DNA from: CAYJPA01 sp964371945
GTDB lineage: Bacteria; Chloroflexota; Chloroflexia; Thermomicrobiales; UBA6265
NCBI GenBank assembly: GCA_964371945.1
Contig: CAYJPA010000020.1
Location: 7,652-71,651, forward strand
Direction of reading: 5' to 3'
DNA length: 64,000 nt
The number at the start of each line of letters is the position of its first letter. The stretch's first letter is position 1. Of this stretch, positions 43,853 through 52,788 are shown one piece after another. The notes beneath the pieces were generated by a model. It worked only from the letters and a program-made list of their open reading frames with translations, was not told the origin of the DNA and did not search any database. A program made the position numbers and the translations under genes.

Positions 43853-44779
43853 ATGCCTCGTTCCACCGCGCGATTCAAACCTGTTGGGCTCAAACTCCCG
43901 CCTGTCCTCCTGGTTCTCTCGCTCTTTGCTCAATTCAGCGTCCAGACGGGTGCACAGGAAGCCTCCCCAGCCTCCGATGGAGCAAAGGACGTCATCCTCG
44001 CGACAACGACCTCGACCCAGGATTCTGGTCTGCTCGACATTCTGGTGCCGCTCTTTGAGCAGAAAACTGGCTATCATCTCAAGCCGATCGCGGTCGGCTC
44101 CGGGGCCGCGATCAAACTCGGCGAGGAGGGAGAAGCGGACGTTCTATTAGTCCATTCTCCGGCGGACGAAGAGGCATTCATGGCTGCCGGCTATGGGGTC
44201 GATCGCCAGATAGTCTTTTTCAACGACTTCGTCATTGTTGGGCCGGCCGGCGATCCGGCGGGCATTGCCGGGGCAACCTCCGCGACCGAAGCGATGCAGA
44301 AGATCGCCGCGGCGCGGGCGCCGTTCATCAGCCGCGGTGACGCTTCCGGAACGAATAAGAAAGAGATCGACCTCTGGAAAACCGCCGGCGTCGATCCAGG
44401 CGGTGCTTGGTATGTCGAATCAGGGACCGGCATGGGAGACGCGCTCAATATCGCCAGTGAACGTGACGCGTACACGTTAGCCGATCGCGGCACCTATCTC
44501 GCGTTGAGATCACGGCTCTCGCTCGCGATCCTCGTCGAGGGCGACATATCGTTGCTCAATGTCTATCACGTGATCGCGGTCAATCCAAATCGACACACGA
44601 CGGTCAACATCGCCGGTGCGACAGCCTTCATCGCCTTTCTGCTCGACCCGTCGACCCAACAGGTCATCGGTCGATTCGGCGCGGAAGCATACGGGCAGCC
44701 GCTCTTCACTCCATGCGCAAGAGATGTGTGCCGCGTTGAGCAGGGCGCGGATCCGATGGCTAGCCCCGCGGCCGCCTGA
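43853..44779 (+). CDS. tupA: tungstate ABC transporter substrate-binding protein
   Basis: TupA binds tungstate with very high affinity outside the membrane. The signature ATTTSTQDSGLLDILVPLFE is diagnostic of the Tup/Wtp-like oxyanion receptors and differs from ModA. The anion pocket motif SRGDASGTNKKE is also present. A Sec signal peptide is clear (KLPPVLLVLSLFAQFSVQTG), with no lipobox cysteine. ATG 43853 is chosen over an upstream in-frame start at 43814 because the signal peptide then begins normally. It is 308 residues long, the first of the three transporter genes and next to the AOR cluster. Confidence 0.93.
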   Translation: MPRSTARFKPVGLKLPPVLLVLSLFAQFSVQTGAQEASPASDGAKDVILATTTSTQDSGLLDILVPLFEQKTGYHLKPIAVGSGAAIKLGEEGEADVLLVHSPADEEAFMAAGYGVDRQIVFFNDFVIVGPAGDPAGIAGATSATEAMQKIAAARAPFISRGDASGTNKKEIDLWKTAGVDPGGAWYVESGTGMGDALNIASERDAYTLADRGTYLALRSRLSLAILVEGDISLLNVYHVIAVNPNRHTTVNIAGATAFIAFLLDPSTQQVIGRFGAEAYGQPLFTPCARDVCRVEQGADPMASPAAA

Positions 44780-44781
44780 AG

Positions 44782-45477
44782 GTGGACGACCTCTGGCACG
44801 GCTTGATCGATGCCGTCCGGTTGCTTGCCACTGGCGACCGCGATACCTGGCAGATCGTTCTGCTCTCGCTCCGGGTTTCCGTTAGTGCCACGATCGTCAG
44901 TCTACTGGCGGGCGTGACTGCCGGCGCGGCGCTGGCATTAACCCGGTTTCCGGGGCGGTCGCTCGTCATCGGGCTGGTTCATACGGGAATGGGCCTACCG
45001 CCGGTGAGCGTCGGCTTGATCGTAAGCCTGTTGCTCTGGCGAAACGGCCCCCTGGGTGCGTTTCGCCTGCTTTACACCCCGACGGCGATGGTGATCGCGC
45101 AGGCGGTGATCGCGACGCCGGTGGTGACCGGGCTGACGCTGGCGGCGATACAGGCGCTCGATCCGCGGCTGCGGCTCCAATTGCTGGCACTCGGAGCATC
45201 GCGCTTACGGATGACCTGGTGGCTCCTGCGGGAAGCGCGAATACCGGTGCTGGTCGGCGTGATCGGAGGTTTTGGGGCAGTCATCTCCGAGGTCGGTGCC
45301 GCGATGATGGTCGGTGGCAACATCAAAGGCGAAACACGCGTGCTGACCACGGCAACCGTGCTCGAGGTCGGCCGCGGGAATTTCGATATCGCGGTCGCGC
45401 TGACGATCGTGCTCCTCTCGCTGACGTACCTTGTCAGTCTCTCCTTGACCCTGCTTCAACAACATCGACCGGGGTAA
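44782..45477 (+). CDS. tupB: tungstate ABC transporter permease
   Basis: This membrane subunit has 231 residues and about five to six helices. LSLRVSVSATIVSLLAGVTA, IGLVHTGMGLPPVSVGLIVS and FGAVISEVGAAMMVGGNIKG are characteristic of the TupB branch of binding-protein-dependent permeases. The EAA-like coupling loop is near LLALGASRLRMTWWLLREA. It starts two bases after the tupA stop, with no spacer. GTG is the start codon. Confidence 0.93.
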   Translation: MDDLWHGLIDAVRLLATGDRDTWQIVLLSLRVSVSATIVSLLAGVTAGAALALTRFPGRSLVIGLVHTGMGLPPVSVGLIVSLLLWRNGPLGAFRLLYTPTAMVIAQAVIATPVVTGLTLAAIQALDPRLRLQLLALGASRLRMTWWLLREARIPVLVGVIGGFGAVISEVGAAMMVGGNIKGETRVLTTATVLEVGRGNFDIAVALTIVLLSLTYLVSLSLTLLQQHRPG

Positions 45478-45480
45478 GTT

Positions 45481-46131
45481 GTGGGTGAACCGGCGATCGA
45501 ACTTGGCGACGTCCGGGTGCTTGCCTCGGGGCGAGTCATTCTGGATGTGCCGCGGTTGGCGTTGCCGCAGCGCGCTCAGCTCGCCGTTATGGGACCGAAT
45601 GGCGCGGGCAAGAGCACGCTGCTTCAGGTCGCGGCGTTGCTCCGCCGGCCGCACGCTGGCGAGGTCTGGATCGACGGAGAGCGCGCTCGACGTGGCAATT
45701 CCCGCCGGCTGCGAGGTCGGATAGCCGTTGTCTTCCAGGCCCCCTTGCTCTTTGACACGAGCGTGCTGGCGAACGCAGCAAGCGGGCTCCGCTTTCGCGG
45801 GGCCGAAGCGCGCGAAGCGGAACGGAGGGCATTTGAGTGGTTGGACCGTTTCGAAGTCGCGCACCTCGCAACCCGCAACACGCGCGGCCTGTCGGGCGGA
45901 GAGGCGCGCCGGGTGAGTCTGGCGCGGGCATTCGCGATCGAACCGGCGATTCTCCTGCTCGACGAGCCATTCGCGGGGCTCGATGCCGAGACACGGACGG
46001 TGCTAGTGCCGGAGCTTGCCCAACGGCTTCAAGAAACGAGTGTCTCCACGCTTTTGGTCACACACGATGCTTGGGAAGCTGACGTGCTTGCCACCACCCG
46101 CATCGAGCTCCGAAACGGCCGGATCGTTTGA
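45481..46131 (+). CDS. tupC: tungstate ABC transporter ATP-binding protein
   Basis: This ABC ATPase of 216 residues has Walker A in VMGPNGAGKSTLLQ, the Q-loop in VVFQAPLLFD, the signature LSGGEARRVSLARAF, Walker B in ILLLDEPFAGLD and the switch His in LLVTHDAWEAD. It starts three bases after tupB. It is the shortest of the transporter genes and has no C-terminal regulatory (TOBE) domain, unlike ModC. Together with TupA and TupB it makes a complete tungstate importer. Confidence 0.94.
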   Translation: MGEPAIELGDVRVLASGRVILDVPRLALPQRAQLAVMGPNGAGKSTLLQVAALLRRPHAGEVWIDGERARRGNSRRLRGRIAVVFQAPLLFDTSVLANAASGLRFRGAEAREAERRAFEWLDRFEVAHLATRNTRGLSGGEARRVSLARAFAIEPAILLLDEPFAGLDAETRTVLVPELAQRLQETSVSTLLVTHDAWEADVLATTRIELRNGRIV

Positions 46132-46258
46132 GAGCCACGAAAGCAGCGGCTTCGCTGAGTGACGTTGCAGTCAGAATCACGGATGCTGTGATCGGTTCGT
46201 GCCTGATGAGGAGATCCATCCAACACCCAACGATGTAGACGCTGAAATCTCCTGAGGT

Positions 46259-46360
46259 CTAGGCCAGAGGGGCGATGATGCGGGTCCGGGCGCCACCGCC
46301 GGGCTCGCTCCAGATTTCGACTGTGGCGTCATGATGAACCGCCCGTTCGCGCATCGCCAT
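46259..46360 (-). pseudogene. remnant of a sensor histidine kinase C-terminus
   Basis: On the minus strand, in a different frame from the truncated transporter, bases 46360-46259 read MAMRERAVHHDATVEIWSEP, then GGGARTRIIAPLA and a stop. This is the closing sequence of NarL/UhpB-type histidine kinases (MRERA ... G1 loop ... WSEPGGGTRxRxxxPL). Everything before it in that frame is lost, and a stop lies immediately upstream. The fragment overlaps the end of the truncated MMPL gene and marks a deletion junction. Confidence 0.65.
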
Positions 46361-47543
46361 CGACTACGATCTCGACCGGCGCGACGAGTCCCGCGGAGAA
46401 GTCCGCGGTAAGAAGTTGGTAGGCCGTTCTGACGTCGCTCGGCGGTTGAGTCTCGATACCGGCGAGACCCCGATTGAGGTCGAAGTAGGGGAGGGCGCAT
46501 GCGACCAGTAGACCCGCGGAGAGAATGACGAAGAGCGCGGGGCGGTCCATGACGTTGCGTGTGACGCGGCCCCACAATCCGTCCTGATACGTGTTGTGGT
46601 CGCGAGCGTGTTGAGCAGCCACCGTCTCAGCGTCATAGGGAGGTTTGCGGGGCCAGTCGATTCTGTCTCCGAGGAGTGCGAGCATCGCCGGCGCCAGGGT
46701 CAGCGTTCCGGCCACCGCGACAATCGCGGCCAGCGCTGCCCCAGCTCCGAGACCGTGGAGGATCGCCAGCAGAATCAAGAACATCCCCATCATGGTGATC
46801 ATATTGACCACATAGAACGACAGATCCGTGAACCGGCCAATAATCGCGGTCAACCCCAACGCCACAATGATCGAAACGACCGAGAGCACGACGGGGATGC
46901 CCACCGCGAACAGTGCGCCAAGAACGACGGCCAGGATCAGGATCGAGAGTGGCAAACTGATCGACTCGGCTTTACTCAAATCCGATTCAGCGAGCTCATT
47001 CGCCGTTCGCGCGACACTGAGATCGCCGACGGCATAGACCTCGATTCCGTCGCCGCCCTGTTGGGCGACGACTGCTAAGTAGTCGTCTGTGACCTTCTCT
47101 TCGTCACTGAGCGAATTGACGAAGGTCACCGGGATAATGGCTGAATGCCCATCGGCGGAAATGAGCGAATCGGCTCCGTGCAATTGCGCTGCCTCAGCCA
47201 GATAAAAGTTAGTGGTTGCCGAGACCACACCCGTCATCTCGTTCAGGGCAGTGGTTGCTCGTCCGACGACCTCCATGAGCGCAAGATCGTCATAGCTGAG
47301 CGTGTCGGAACGCACGATCACGGTCTCGGTCAGGGGCCGCTCGCCGCGGGGCCGTTCTTGCAACAGATCAGCGCCGATTTGGTAATCTGGTTTGCCGGTG
47401 AAATCCGCCGAGGTGGTGAGCGCGTCGTCCAGTCCACCGATAGCTATGAACGCGAGCACGAGCACGACAAGCCAGGCCGCAATAACCCGCCAAGGATGAC
47501 GAGCGCAGGATCTGGCCAAAACCACGGTCGAAACGAGTTTCAT
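46329..47543 (-). pseudogene. MMPL/RND-family transporter with internal and C-terminal deletions
   Basis: The remaining ~404 residues begin as a normal MMPL-family lipid/drug exporter: MKLVSTVVLARSCARHPWR, a first helix, then the periplasmic loop with TTSADFTGKPDYQIGADLL. Intact relatives have about 700-800 residues. Two losses are visible. Around 46770-46790, MITMMG runs directly into MFLILLAILHGLGAGAALAA, so the helix pair and the conserved Asp-Tyr proton-relay segment that should lie between are gone, in frame. The protein also stops at 46329, after the middle of the second half, where it joins a histidine kinase remnant. The start at ATG 47543 has GAAGGAG six bases upstream, so a shortened product may still be translated. 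It is unlikely to transport. Confidence 0.75.
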
Positions 47544-48025
47544 TGGGCGCTCCTTCATGACTGACTCCGATCCAAGGTGATCTGGATCCAGGATGAACGG
47601 GCACATCCGCGGGGGCATCTGACGGAGGATGGAATCGGACGTCGGGCCTACGGCGGGTCGATCTTCTCCGTCCAACGGCGGAGGCGACGCTGGCCCGCGC
47701 GGTCGCACCTGAGCTTCTTTCAGGTCGTTTTCCTTGGTCCCCAGTTGAAAACGACCAGTCAGCAAGAGCGGACAAGCCTCACCGTCGGTTCTCGAGGAAC
47801 GGCCAATGGACTGGAACTCAACATAACGTCAATCAATGTACGCTCCGGACGATCAGAGCTCCTAAAGCTCACCTGGCTGTGTTTTGTGCGCTGTCCACCT
47901 AGATGTCCACGCCCCTGAGTGCTGAAATCGAAGTCCGCGACCTGCCGCACGTTTGCGGGCAAATGCCGTTACCATGGCGCAGCGCATTTGCGGCGTGCCA
48001 TGTTCAGAAGTGGAGACGGCGGGGG
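47544..48025. other. divergent intergenic region with a palindrome
   Basis: About 480 bases lie between the truncated MMPL gene and the potassium channel gene. No open frame has a recognisable motif. The imperfect palindrome GTTCTCGAGGAAC near 47788-47800 is a possible operator. Promoters for the two divergent genes should lie here. Confidence 0.4.
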
Positions 48026-49039
48026 ATGGACCGCACTGGGCGGCCGAATTGGCAGTTGGCGGCGCCAATCTTGGCCCTTTCGGCTGCACTTGCCGCGGGA
48101 ACACTGGGCTACGTTCTGATCGAAGGCTGGTCGGTCGCGGATGCCATTTTCATGGTGGTCACGACCGTTACGACCGTCGGCTACGGCGAAGTTCATCCTC
48201 TTTCAGGCTGGGGCAGAGTCCTCACGATCTCACTTATCCTCGTCGGCGTGGGCTGTATCACGTATTTCTTCGGTGTCGTGATGGCTCTCGTGTTCGAAGG
48301 GCAACTGAATCAGAAGCTGGAGCGACGACGTATGGAGCGACATATCGAGCAGATCAGCGATCACTTCATCATCTGCGGATATGGTCGAGTGGGCCGCCAG
48401 ATTGCGTTCGAACTGCGACGTGAGCGGCGCCCATTCGCCGTCATCGACGTCAACCAGCTGTCGTTGGAGCTTGCCAGTGAGGATGGCCTGCTCGTCGTAC
48501 CCGGCAACGCAACCGAGGACGCCGTCCTCAATCACGCCGGTATCATGCGCGCCCGGGCTTTAATCACCGCGGTCGCGAGCGACGCGGACAATATCTTTGT
48601 GACGCTCTCCGCCCGTTCGTTGCGTCCCGATCTGCCGATCGTCGCCCGCGCCAATTTTGACGACGCGGCGGGCAAGCTACGGAGGGCGGGGGCGACGCAG
48701 GTCGTCTCCCCATACGCGATGGCCGGACGGCAAATGGCCCGGTTGGCAGTCCGTCCTTCCACGGTGGATTTTGTAGAAACCCTGCTGCAGGGCGTTGACG
48801 CCGATCTTTTGCTCGAGGACATCCGTGTCGCCGAGGGATCTCGATTGGTGGGCGTTAGTACTTTGGAGGCCCTCAGGCAGTTCGCAGGCGGTGCTGTGCT
48901 TCTTGCCGTGCAACGCGACGGACGGACAACTGCTCCGGCGCCTGTCGATTTCGTGTTGCAGGCCGGTGACGTTCTTGCCGCGGTCGGAACCGAGACCCAA
49001 CTCCACACGCTTGAACTGGCATGTGAAGGTAAAGCGTAA
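48026..49039 (+). CDS. two-TM potassium channel with RCK (TrkA-N and TrkA-C) domains
   Basis: The two membrane helices flank the pore with selectivity filter TVTTVGYGEV (~residues 47-56). The cytoplasmic RCK domain binds NAD/nucleotide through IICGYGRVGRQIA and ends the fold with VDFVETLLQG. A TrkA-C domain (IRVAEGSRLVGVSTLEALRQ) follows. The order matches MthK/Kch-type channels gated by ligand binding to the RCK ring. ATG 48026 is used; an upstream in-frame ATG at 47903 would add 41 residues without a role. The length is about 337 residues. It is convergent with the DUF983 gene. Confidence 0.93.
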   Translation: MDRTGRPNWQLAAPILALSAALAAGTLGYVLIEGWSVADAIFMVVTTVTTVGYGEVHPLSGWGRVLTISLILVGVGCITYFFGVVMALVFEGQLNQKLERRRMERHIEQISDHFIICGYGRVGRQIAFELRRERRPFAVIDVNQLSLELASEDGLLVVPGNATEDAVLNHAGIMRARALITAVASDADNIFVTLSARSLRPDLPIVARANFDDAAGKLRRAGATQVVSPYAMAGRQMARLAVRPSTVDFVETLLQGVDADLLLEDIRVAEGSRLVGVSTLEALRQFAGGAVLLAVQRDGRTTAPAPVDFVLQAGDVLAAVGTETQLHTLELACEGKA

Positions 49040-49122
49040 CGAGACAGGATCGTCGCCACTATCATTGTGGATGGGATTCTGGCCCGCGGATCGATGCCAT
49101 TGGCCCCAGACGATAACTCCAA

Positions 49123-49554
49123 TTACCGTTGGTTGACCGGGGTGAGGTAGAGGTCGATCGCCATCCAGATCGTACAGGCGTATGGATAAAAGAGGAACGG
49201 CAAAAAAACCGCCAGCGGGAGCAAGATCGCCTCGAGTAGGATCCATGAAAAGTCCGTCCAGATGAAGAACCCAATCATCAGGCCGACCGGAACGATCTCT
49301 GCGCCCACGAGATTTACTGACTGAGAGCCAAGGAAGTATCCGCTCTCGCGGGCGAACTCGTACCCACAACGTGGACAGCGGTCGTGCATAAAGATCCACT
49401 TCTTGAAGATGCCTCGACCACCGCACTCGGGGCAGCAGCGACGCAGTGCGCGCGCGAGCAAGGTACGCATCCGTTGCGCTCCAGATGGAGGCAGGTTCCG
49501 AAGTTCAGGACGCTCAACTGGGCGTTGGTCGGCCTCGTTGGTCTCACTACTCAC
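49123..49554 (-). CDS. DUF983 membrane protein with a zinc-ribbon-like motif
   Basis: The N-terminal cytoplasmic part has two CxxC pairs, RCCPECGGRGIF and RCPRCGYEFAR, in the layout of the DUF983 family. Two hydrophobic helices follow (PVGLMIGFFIWTDFSWILLE and the LAVFLPFLFYPYACTIWM block). Family members are sometimes near cytochrome oxidase genes and have no firm function. It is 143 residues long and stands alone. Confidence 0.9.
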   Translation of the reverse strand: MSSETNEADQRPVERPELRNLPPSGAQRMRTLLARALRRCCPECGGRGIFKKWIFMHDRCPRCGYEFARESGYFLGSQSVNLVGAEIVPVGLMIGFFIWTDFSWILLEAILLPLAVFLPFLFYPYACTIWMAIDLYLTPVNQR

Positions 49555-50325
49555 GACGTATCACCAAAATTCCTGGCTTTGGCCCCGTAATCTGGAAGCG
49601 CAGCTCATGCTCTGTCCACAACCGACAGCAGGCAAGTCTCATATCTCACTACTTGCTAATATCTGAATATAGACGAACATAGAAATGTGCGCAAACGGAG
49701 AAGACAGACGTCTTCCGAAACCTCACCGGCGGGCTGCTCAAATCGCTAGGGCGTCCGGTCCACACTCGGATCCTACGGAACTTTCGCGGTGGGAAAATGG
49801 CTAACGTCCAACGACTGAAGCGGTTCGAAATCGACGACTCGATGATCATCCGGCAGACGGGGACTTTGGGAGCGTGGCAAGTTCGTCGTTTCTCAGCACG
49901 CGACAAGCGTCGATTACCGCATCGTCGTTCCGCGATACTCGAATTCGCGCGGACCGTGTTTGAGCTTTGGCCAGCCCGTTTCAGGAAATGGTCGATGACG
50001 CGCACTATGGCGTTAGCCACTTCAAGAAATCGAAGTTGACTTCTCGTGGTTCCGATCAACGGTGCTGGCGGAGCTGTCCGAGCCCGAAAATGACAAGAGG
50101 CGAGGCCACGGTTTATCTGGGTTTTTGCCTAACACCCGGTTTGCGGATAACTAATGTTGTGCGAAATTCGAATCTGGGCACTCCATTAAATGCAATCACT
50201 TCTGGACTGGACATAACGCACGCAAATCGGAACCGGTTCCGATTAAATTCCGGTCGACGGAGGGGCACGTCTATACTTGTTTTCGCGCAGAGAGGCTTAC
50301 AGCGCGTCAGATCAGTCGGTGGCCG
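49555..50325. other. 770-base gap without a convincing gene
   Basis: This is the longest gap in the right half of the window. Several short frames exist on both strands (for example ATG 49797 to 50039 on the plus strand, 80 codons), but none has a ribosome binding site, a family motif or coding-like base usage. The 50100-50270 part is more AT-rich than its surroundings and should contain the promoter of the gene at 50326. It may hold degraded coding sequence that is no longer recognisable. Confidence 0.45.
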
Positions 50326-51939
50326 ATGAGCGACTCAATCATCACGCAATTGACACCGGATCAGGCTCACGTGCCGACCTCGTTCTCAAAAATCTCGCGT
50401 CGCCGATCGCGATTCATCGAACCACTTGTTTTCACCGGCGGCCTCTCCAGTATTGGCATCGAGCTCTCGGCGTCGCGGTTGATCGCGCCGTACTTCGGAA
50501 ACTCGACCTTCATTTGGGCGAACCTGATCGGACTCACGCTGACGTATTTGGCGATCGGCTATTGCATCGGCGGCCGTCTGGCGGATCGTCGTCCCGATCC
50601 GCGCATTCTTTACACGTGCACCGCGATCGCCGCGATCTTTGCCGGTCTCATCCCACTCGTCGCACGGCCCATCCTAACCATTTCGCTCGATGCGTTCGAT
50701 ACCGTCAATGTCGGTGCATTCTATGGTTCTTTACTTGGCACTATTCTCTTGTTTGCTGTGCCTATTACATTGCTTGGCTTTGTAACTCCATTTGCAATTC
50801 GACTCCGCATCGACTCGATTCAGGGTGCCGGACAAACCGCGGGCAGGATTTACGCGCTCTCCACGATTGGGTCGATTCTGGGCAGTTTCTTGCCGGTTAT
50901 CGTCTTCATTCCGCTCTTCGGTACACGGGTCTCGTTTCTCATATTGAGCGGAGCGCTCCTGATCCTGTCATTGGGCGGATTGCTGGAGACCCGGTCAATC
51001 CGCCTCAGCGCGCTGGTCTCGGCGCTCCTGGCGTTACTGCTCGTCAGTTCTGCTGCCGGACGAGGGCAGATCAAGCCCCCATATCGTGGCGTGCTCATCC
51101 ACGAACAAGAGTCCGAATACAACTACATCCAGGTGCTCAAAGACGGAGACGAGTATCTGCTCGCGCTCAACGAAGGACAAGCAATTCATTCCGTCTACAA
51201 TCCAAACGAGTTGTTGACCGGTGGACCGTGGGACTATTTCATGGTGGCGCCGTATTTCAATGAACCGGAGTCGCTGGTGGAGCCGGCTTCCGGGCTGATG
51301 ATTGGACTGGCCGGCGGCACCGCCGCTCGACAGATGATCGCCGCGTATCCTGAAATGCAAATCGACGGAGTTGAAATTGACGGCGCGGTCGCCGATATCG
51401 GCAAGCAGTACTTCGGCATGACGGATCCACGAATCCATGTGATCATCCAGGACGGCAGGTACTTCTTGCGCACGACCGAACGGACGTACGACATCATCGG
51501 TATCGACGCCTATAAACAACCCTACATTCCATTCCAACTGACCACCCGGGAGTTCTTCGCGGAAACCAAAGCGCACTTGAAAGAATGCGGCGTCACGGTG
51601 GTCAATGTCGGCCGGGCGGACTCAGATTACCGGTTGGTCGATGTGATCGCGTCGACCATGCGCGATGTCTTCCAGGCGGTCTATGAGATCGATGTTTCCG
51701 GGTACAGCAACACGATGGTGATTGGAACGACGTGCGATTCATCGATCGAGGCATTCGCGGTCAATGCGGCGAACATCGTCGATTCCGCCGTGGCTAATCA
51801 GGTAATAGAGAGGTCAGTTTTGTATGGCAACATCCGAGAAGTCCAACCCGGCGGTCAGGTCTTCACTGACGATCATGCGCCGGTCGAGCTCGTGGTCGAT
51901 GAGATGATTGTCGACGCGGCGCGCGACGGAGACGATTGA
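50326..51939 (+). CDS. membrane protein fused to a spermidine-synthase-like domain
   Basis: The first ~240 residues contain about seven hydrophobic helices of the type common in fused MFS/spermidine synthase proteins (VFTGGLSSIGIELSASRLIA, PYFGNSTFIWANLIG). The C-terminal ~300 residues have a Rossmann methyltransferase/aminopropyltransferase fold: MIGLAGGTAARQMIAAYP (motif I), DGVEIDGAVADIGKQYF (acidic ribose-binding residue) and IIGIDAYKQPYIPFQLTTRE. The polyamine-pocket aspartates of true SpeE are not clear, so the product may not be spermidine. It is 537 residues long and starts at ATG 50326. It lies two bases upstream of pgeF in the same direction and is likely co-transcribed. Confidence 0.9.
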   Translation: MSDSIITQLTPDQAHVPTSFSKISRRRSRFIEPLVFTGGLSSIGIELSASRLIAPYFGNSTFIWANLIGLTLTYLAIGYCIGGRLADRRPDPRILYTCTAIAAIFAGLIPLVARPILTISLDAFDTVNVGAFYGSLLGTILLFAVPITLLGFVTPFAIRLRIDSIQGAGQTAGRIYALSTIGSILGSFLPVIVFIPLFGTRVSFLILSGALLILSLGGLLETRSIRLSALVSALLALLLVSSAAGRGQIKPPYRGVLIHEQESEYNYIQVLKDGDEYLLALNEGQAIHSVYNPNELLTGGPWDYFMVAPYFNEPESLVEPASGLMIGLAGGTAARQMIAAYPEMQIDGVEIDGAVADIGKQYFGMTDPRIHVIIQDGRYFLRTTERTYDIIGIDAYKQPYIPFQLTTREFFAETKAHLKECGVTVVNVGRADSDYRLVDVIASTMRDVFQAVYEIDVSGYSNTMVIGTTCDSSIEAFAVNAANIVDSAVANQVIERSVLYGNIREVQPGGQVFTDDHAPVELVVDEMIVDAARDGDD

Positions 51940-51942
51940 AGC

Positions 51943-52770
51943 ATGGCCTTGGTTGCACAATCGCATGTGATCGAAACGCCGATCATGGCAAGCTTGATTC
52001 ACCGCTCGAATCTGCTATCGGAAATCCCGGGCATTGTGCATGGGATCACTCGTCGAGTCATTGGCGCGGGAATCGCGGACGGCAATGTGGGCTATAGCGC
52101 TCCGCGCGATCGCGACGACGCCTGGGAGATGCGGAAGCTGTGGATGAAAGCCGCTGGATTGGATCAGAATCGGATCGTCGTCACGTATCAAACGCACGGC
52201 GCCGATGCGATCATCGTCACGGCGGACGATGCCGGCACAGGTGCTGATCCTGTCTCGCGCCCAGTCGGACATGCCGACGCATTGATCGCGAACGAACCGG
52301 GAGTCATCCCGATGACGCTTCATGCCGATTGCATGCCTGTGCTCTTGTGCGATCCAGTGCGACGAGTCGTGGCCACAATTCACGCCGGCTGGCGGGGAAC
52401 CGTGGCCGATGTGGTCGGGTCGACCACCAGGACGATGCAGAGCGCATTCGGCGTATTACCTGCCGATATCGTTGCCTATTTGGGTCCAGCGATCGGCGGA
52501 TGTTGTTATGAGGTCGGAAGCGATGTCGCCGGCGGCTGGAACGCCATCAACGAAACCGGCACGGTTCGGGCTCTGGTGCAATCCGGGGAACGGTGGCGAT
52601 TCGATCTCGATGTTGCCAACCGACTCCTGCTCACCCGTGCGGGACTGCGCGATGATCGGATCGAGTCGTGCGGCATCTGCACCAAGTGCAGCGGTGACGA
52701 GTGGTTCTCACATCGAGGTCAGGGCCCGGCGACCGGGCGATACGGCGCGTTCATCGCGCTTGCGAGTTAA
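51943..52770 (+). CDS. pgeF: PgeF/YfiH-family multicopper-like protein (laccase domain)
   Basis: The family was first called polyphenol oxidase. Members act as purine nucleoside phosphorylase/adenosine deaminase-like enzymes or peptidoglycan editing factors. Metal-binding motifs are visible: TYQTHGADAI, MTLHADCMPVLLCDP (His, Cys), TIHAGWRGT and LGPAIGGCCYEVG. The C-terminus has ESCGICTKC and FSHRGQGPATGRYGAFI. It is 275 residues long, directly followed by the yggS gene, a frequent pairing in Gram-positive division clusters. Confidence 0.92.
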   Translation: MALVAQSHVIETPIMASLIHRSNLLSEIPGIVHGITRRVIGAGIADGNVGYSAPRDRDDAWEMRKLWMKAAGLDQNRIVVTYQTHGADAIIVTADDAGTGADPVSRPVGHADALIANEPGVIPMTLHADCMPVLLCDPVRRVVATIHAGWRGTVADVVGSTTRTMQSAFGVLPADIVAYLGPAIGGCCYEVGSDVAGGWNAINETGTVRALVQSGERWRFDLDVANRLLLTRAGLRDDRIESCGICTKCSGDEWFSHRGQGPATGRYGAFIALAS

Positions 52771-52788
52771 TTGAAGGTCAGCCAGGGC

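Noticed and set aside
49649..50059. 136-residue minus-strand frame in the 49.6-50.3 kb gap
   Set aside because: Basic, low-complexity composition, no binding site and no family features. Treated as chance.
50277..51263. 328-residue plus-strand frame overlapping the spermidine-synthase-like gene
   Set aside because: It reads as an out-of-frame shadow rich in Arg, Cys and His. The gene in the other frame has clear family motifs.
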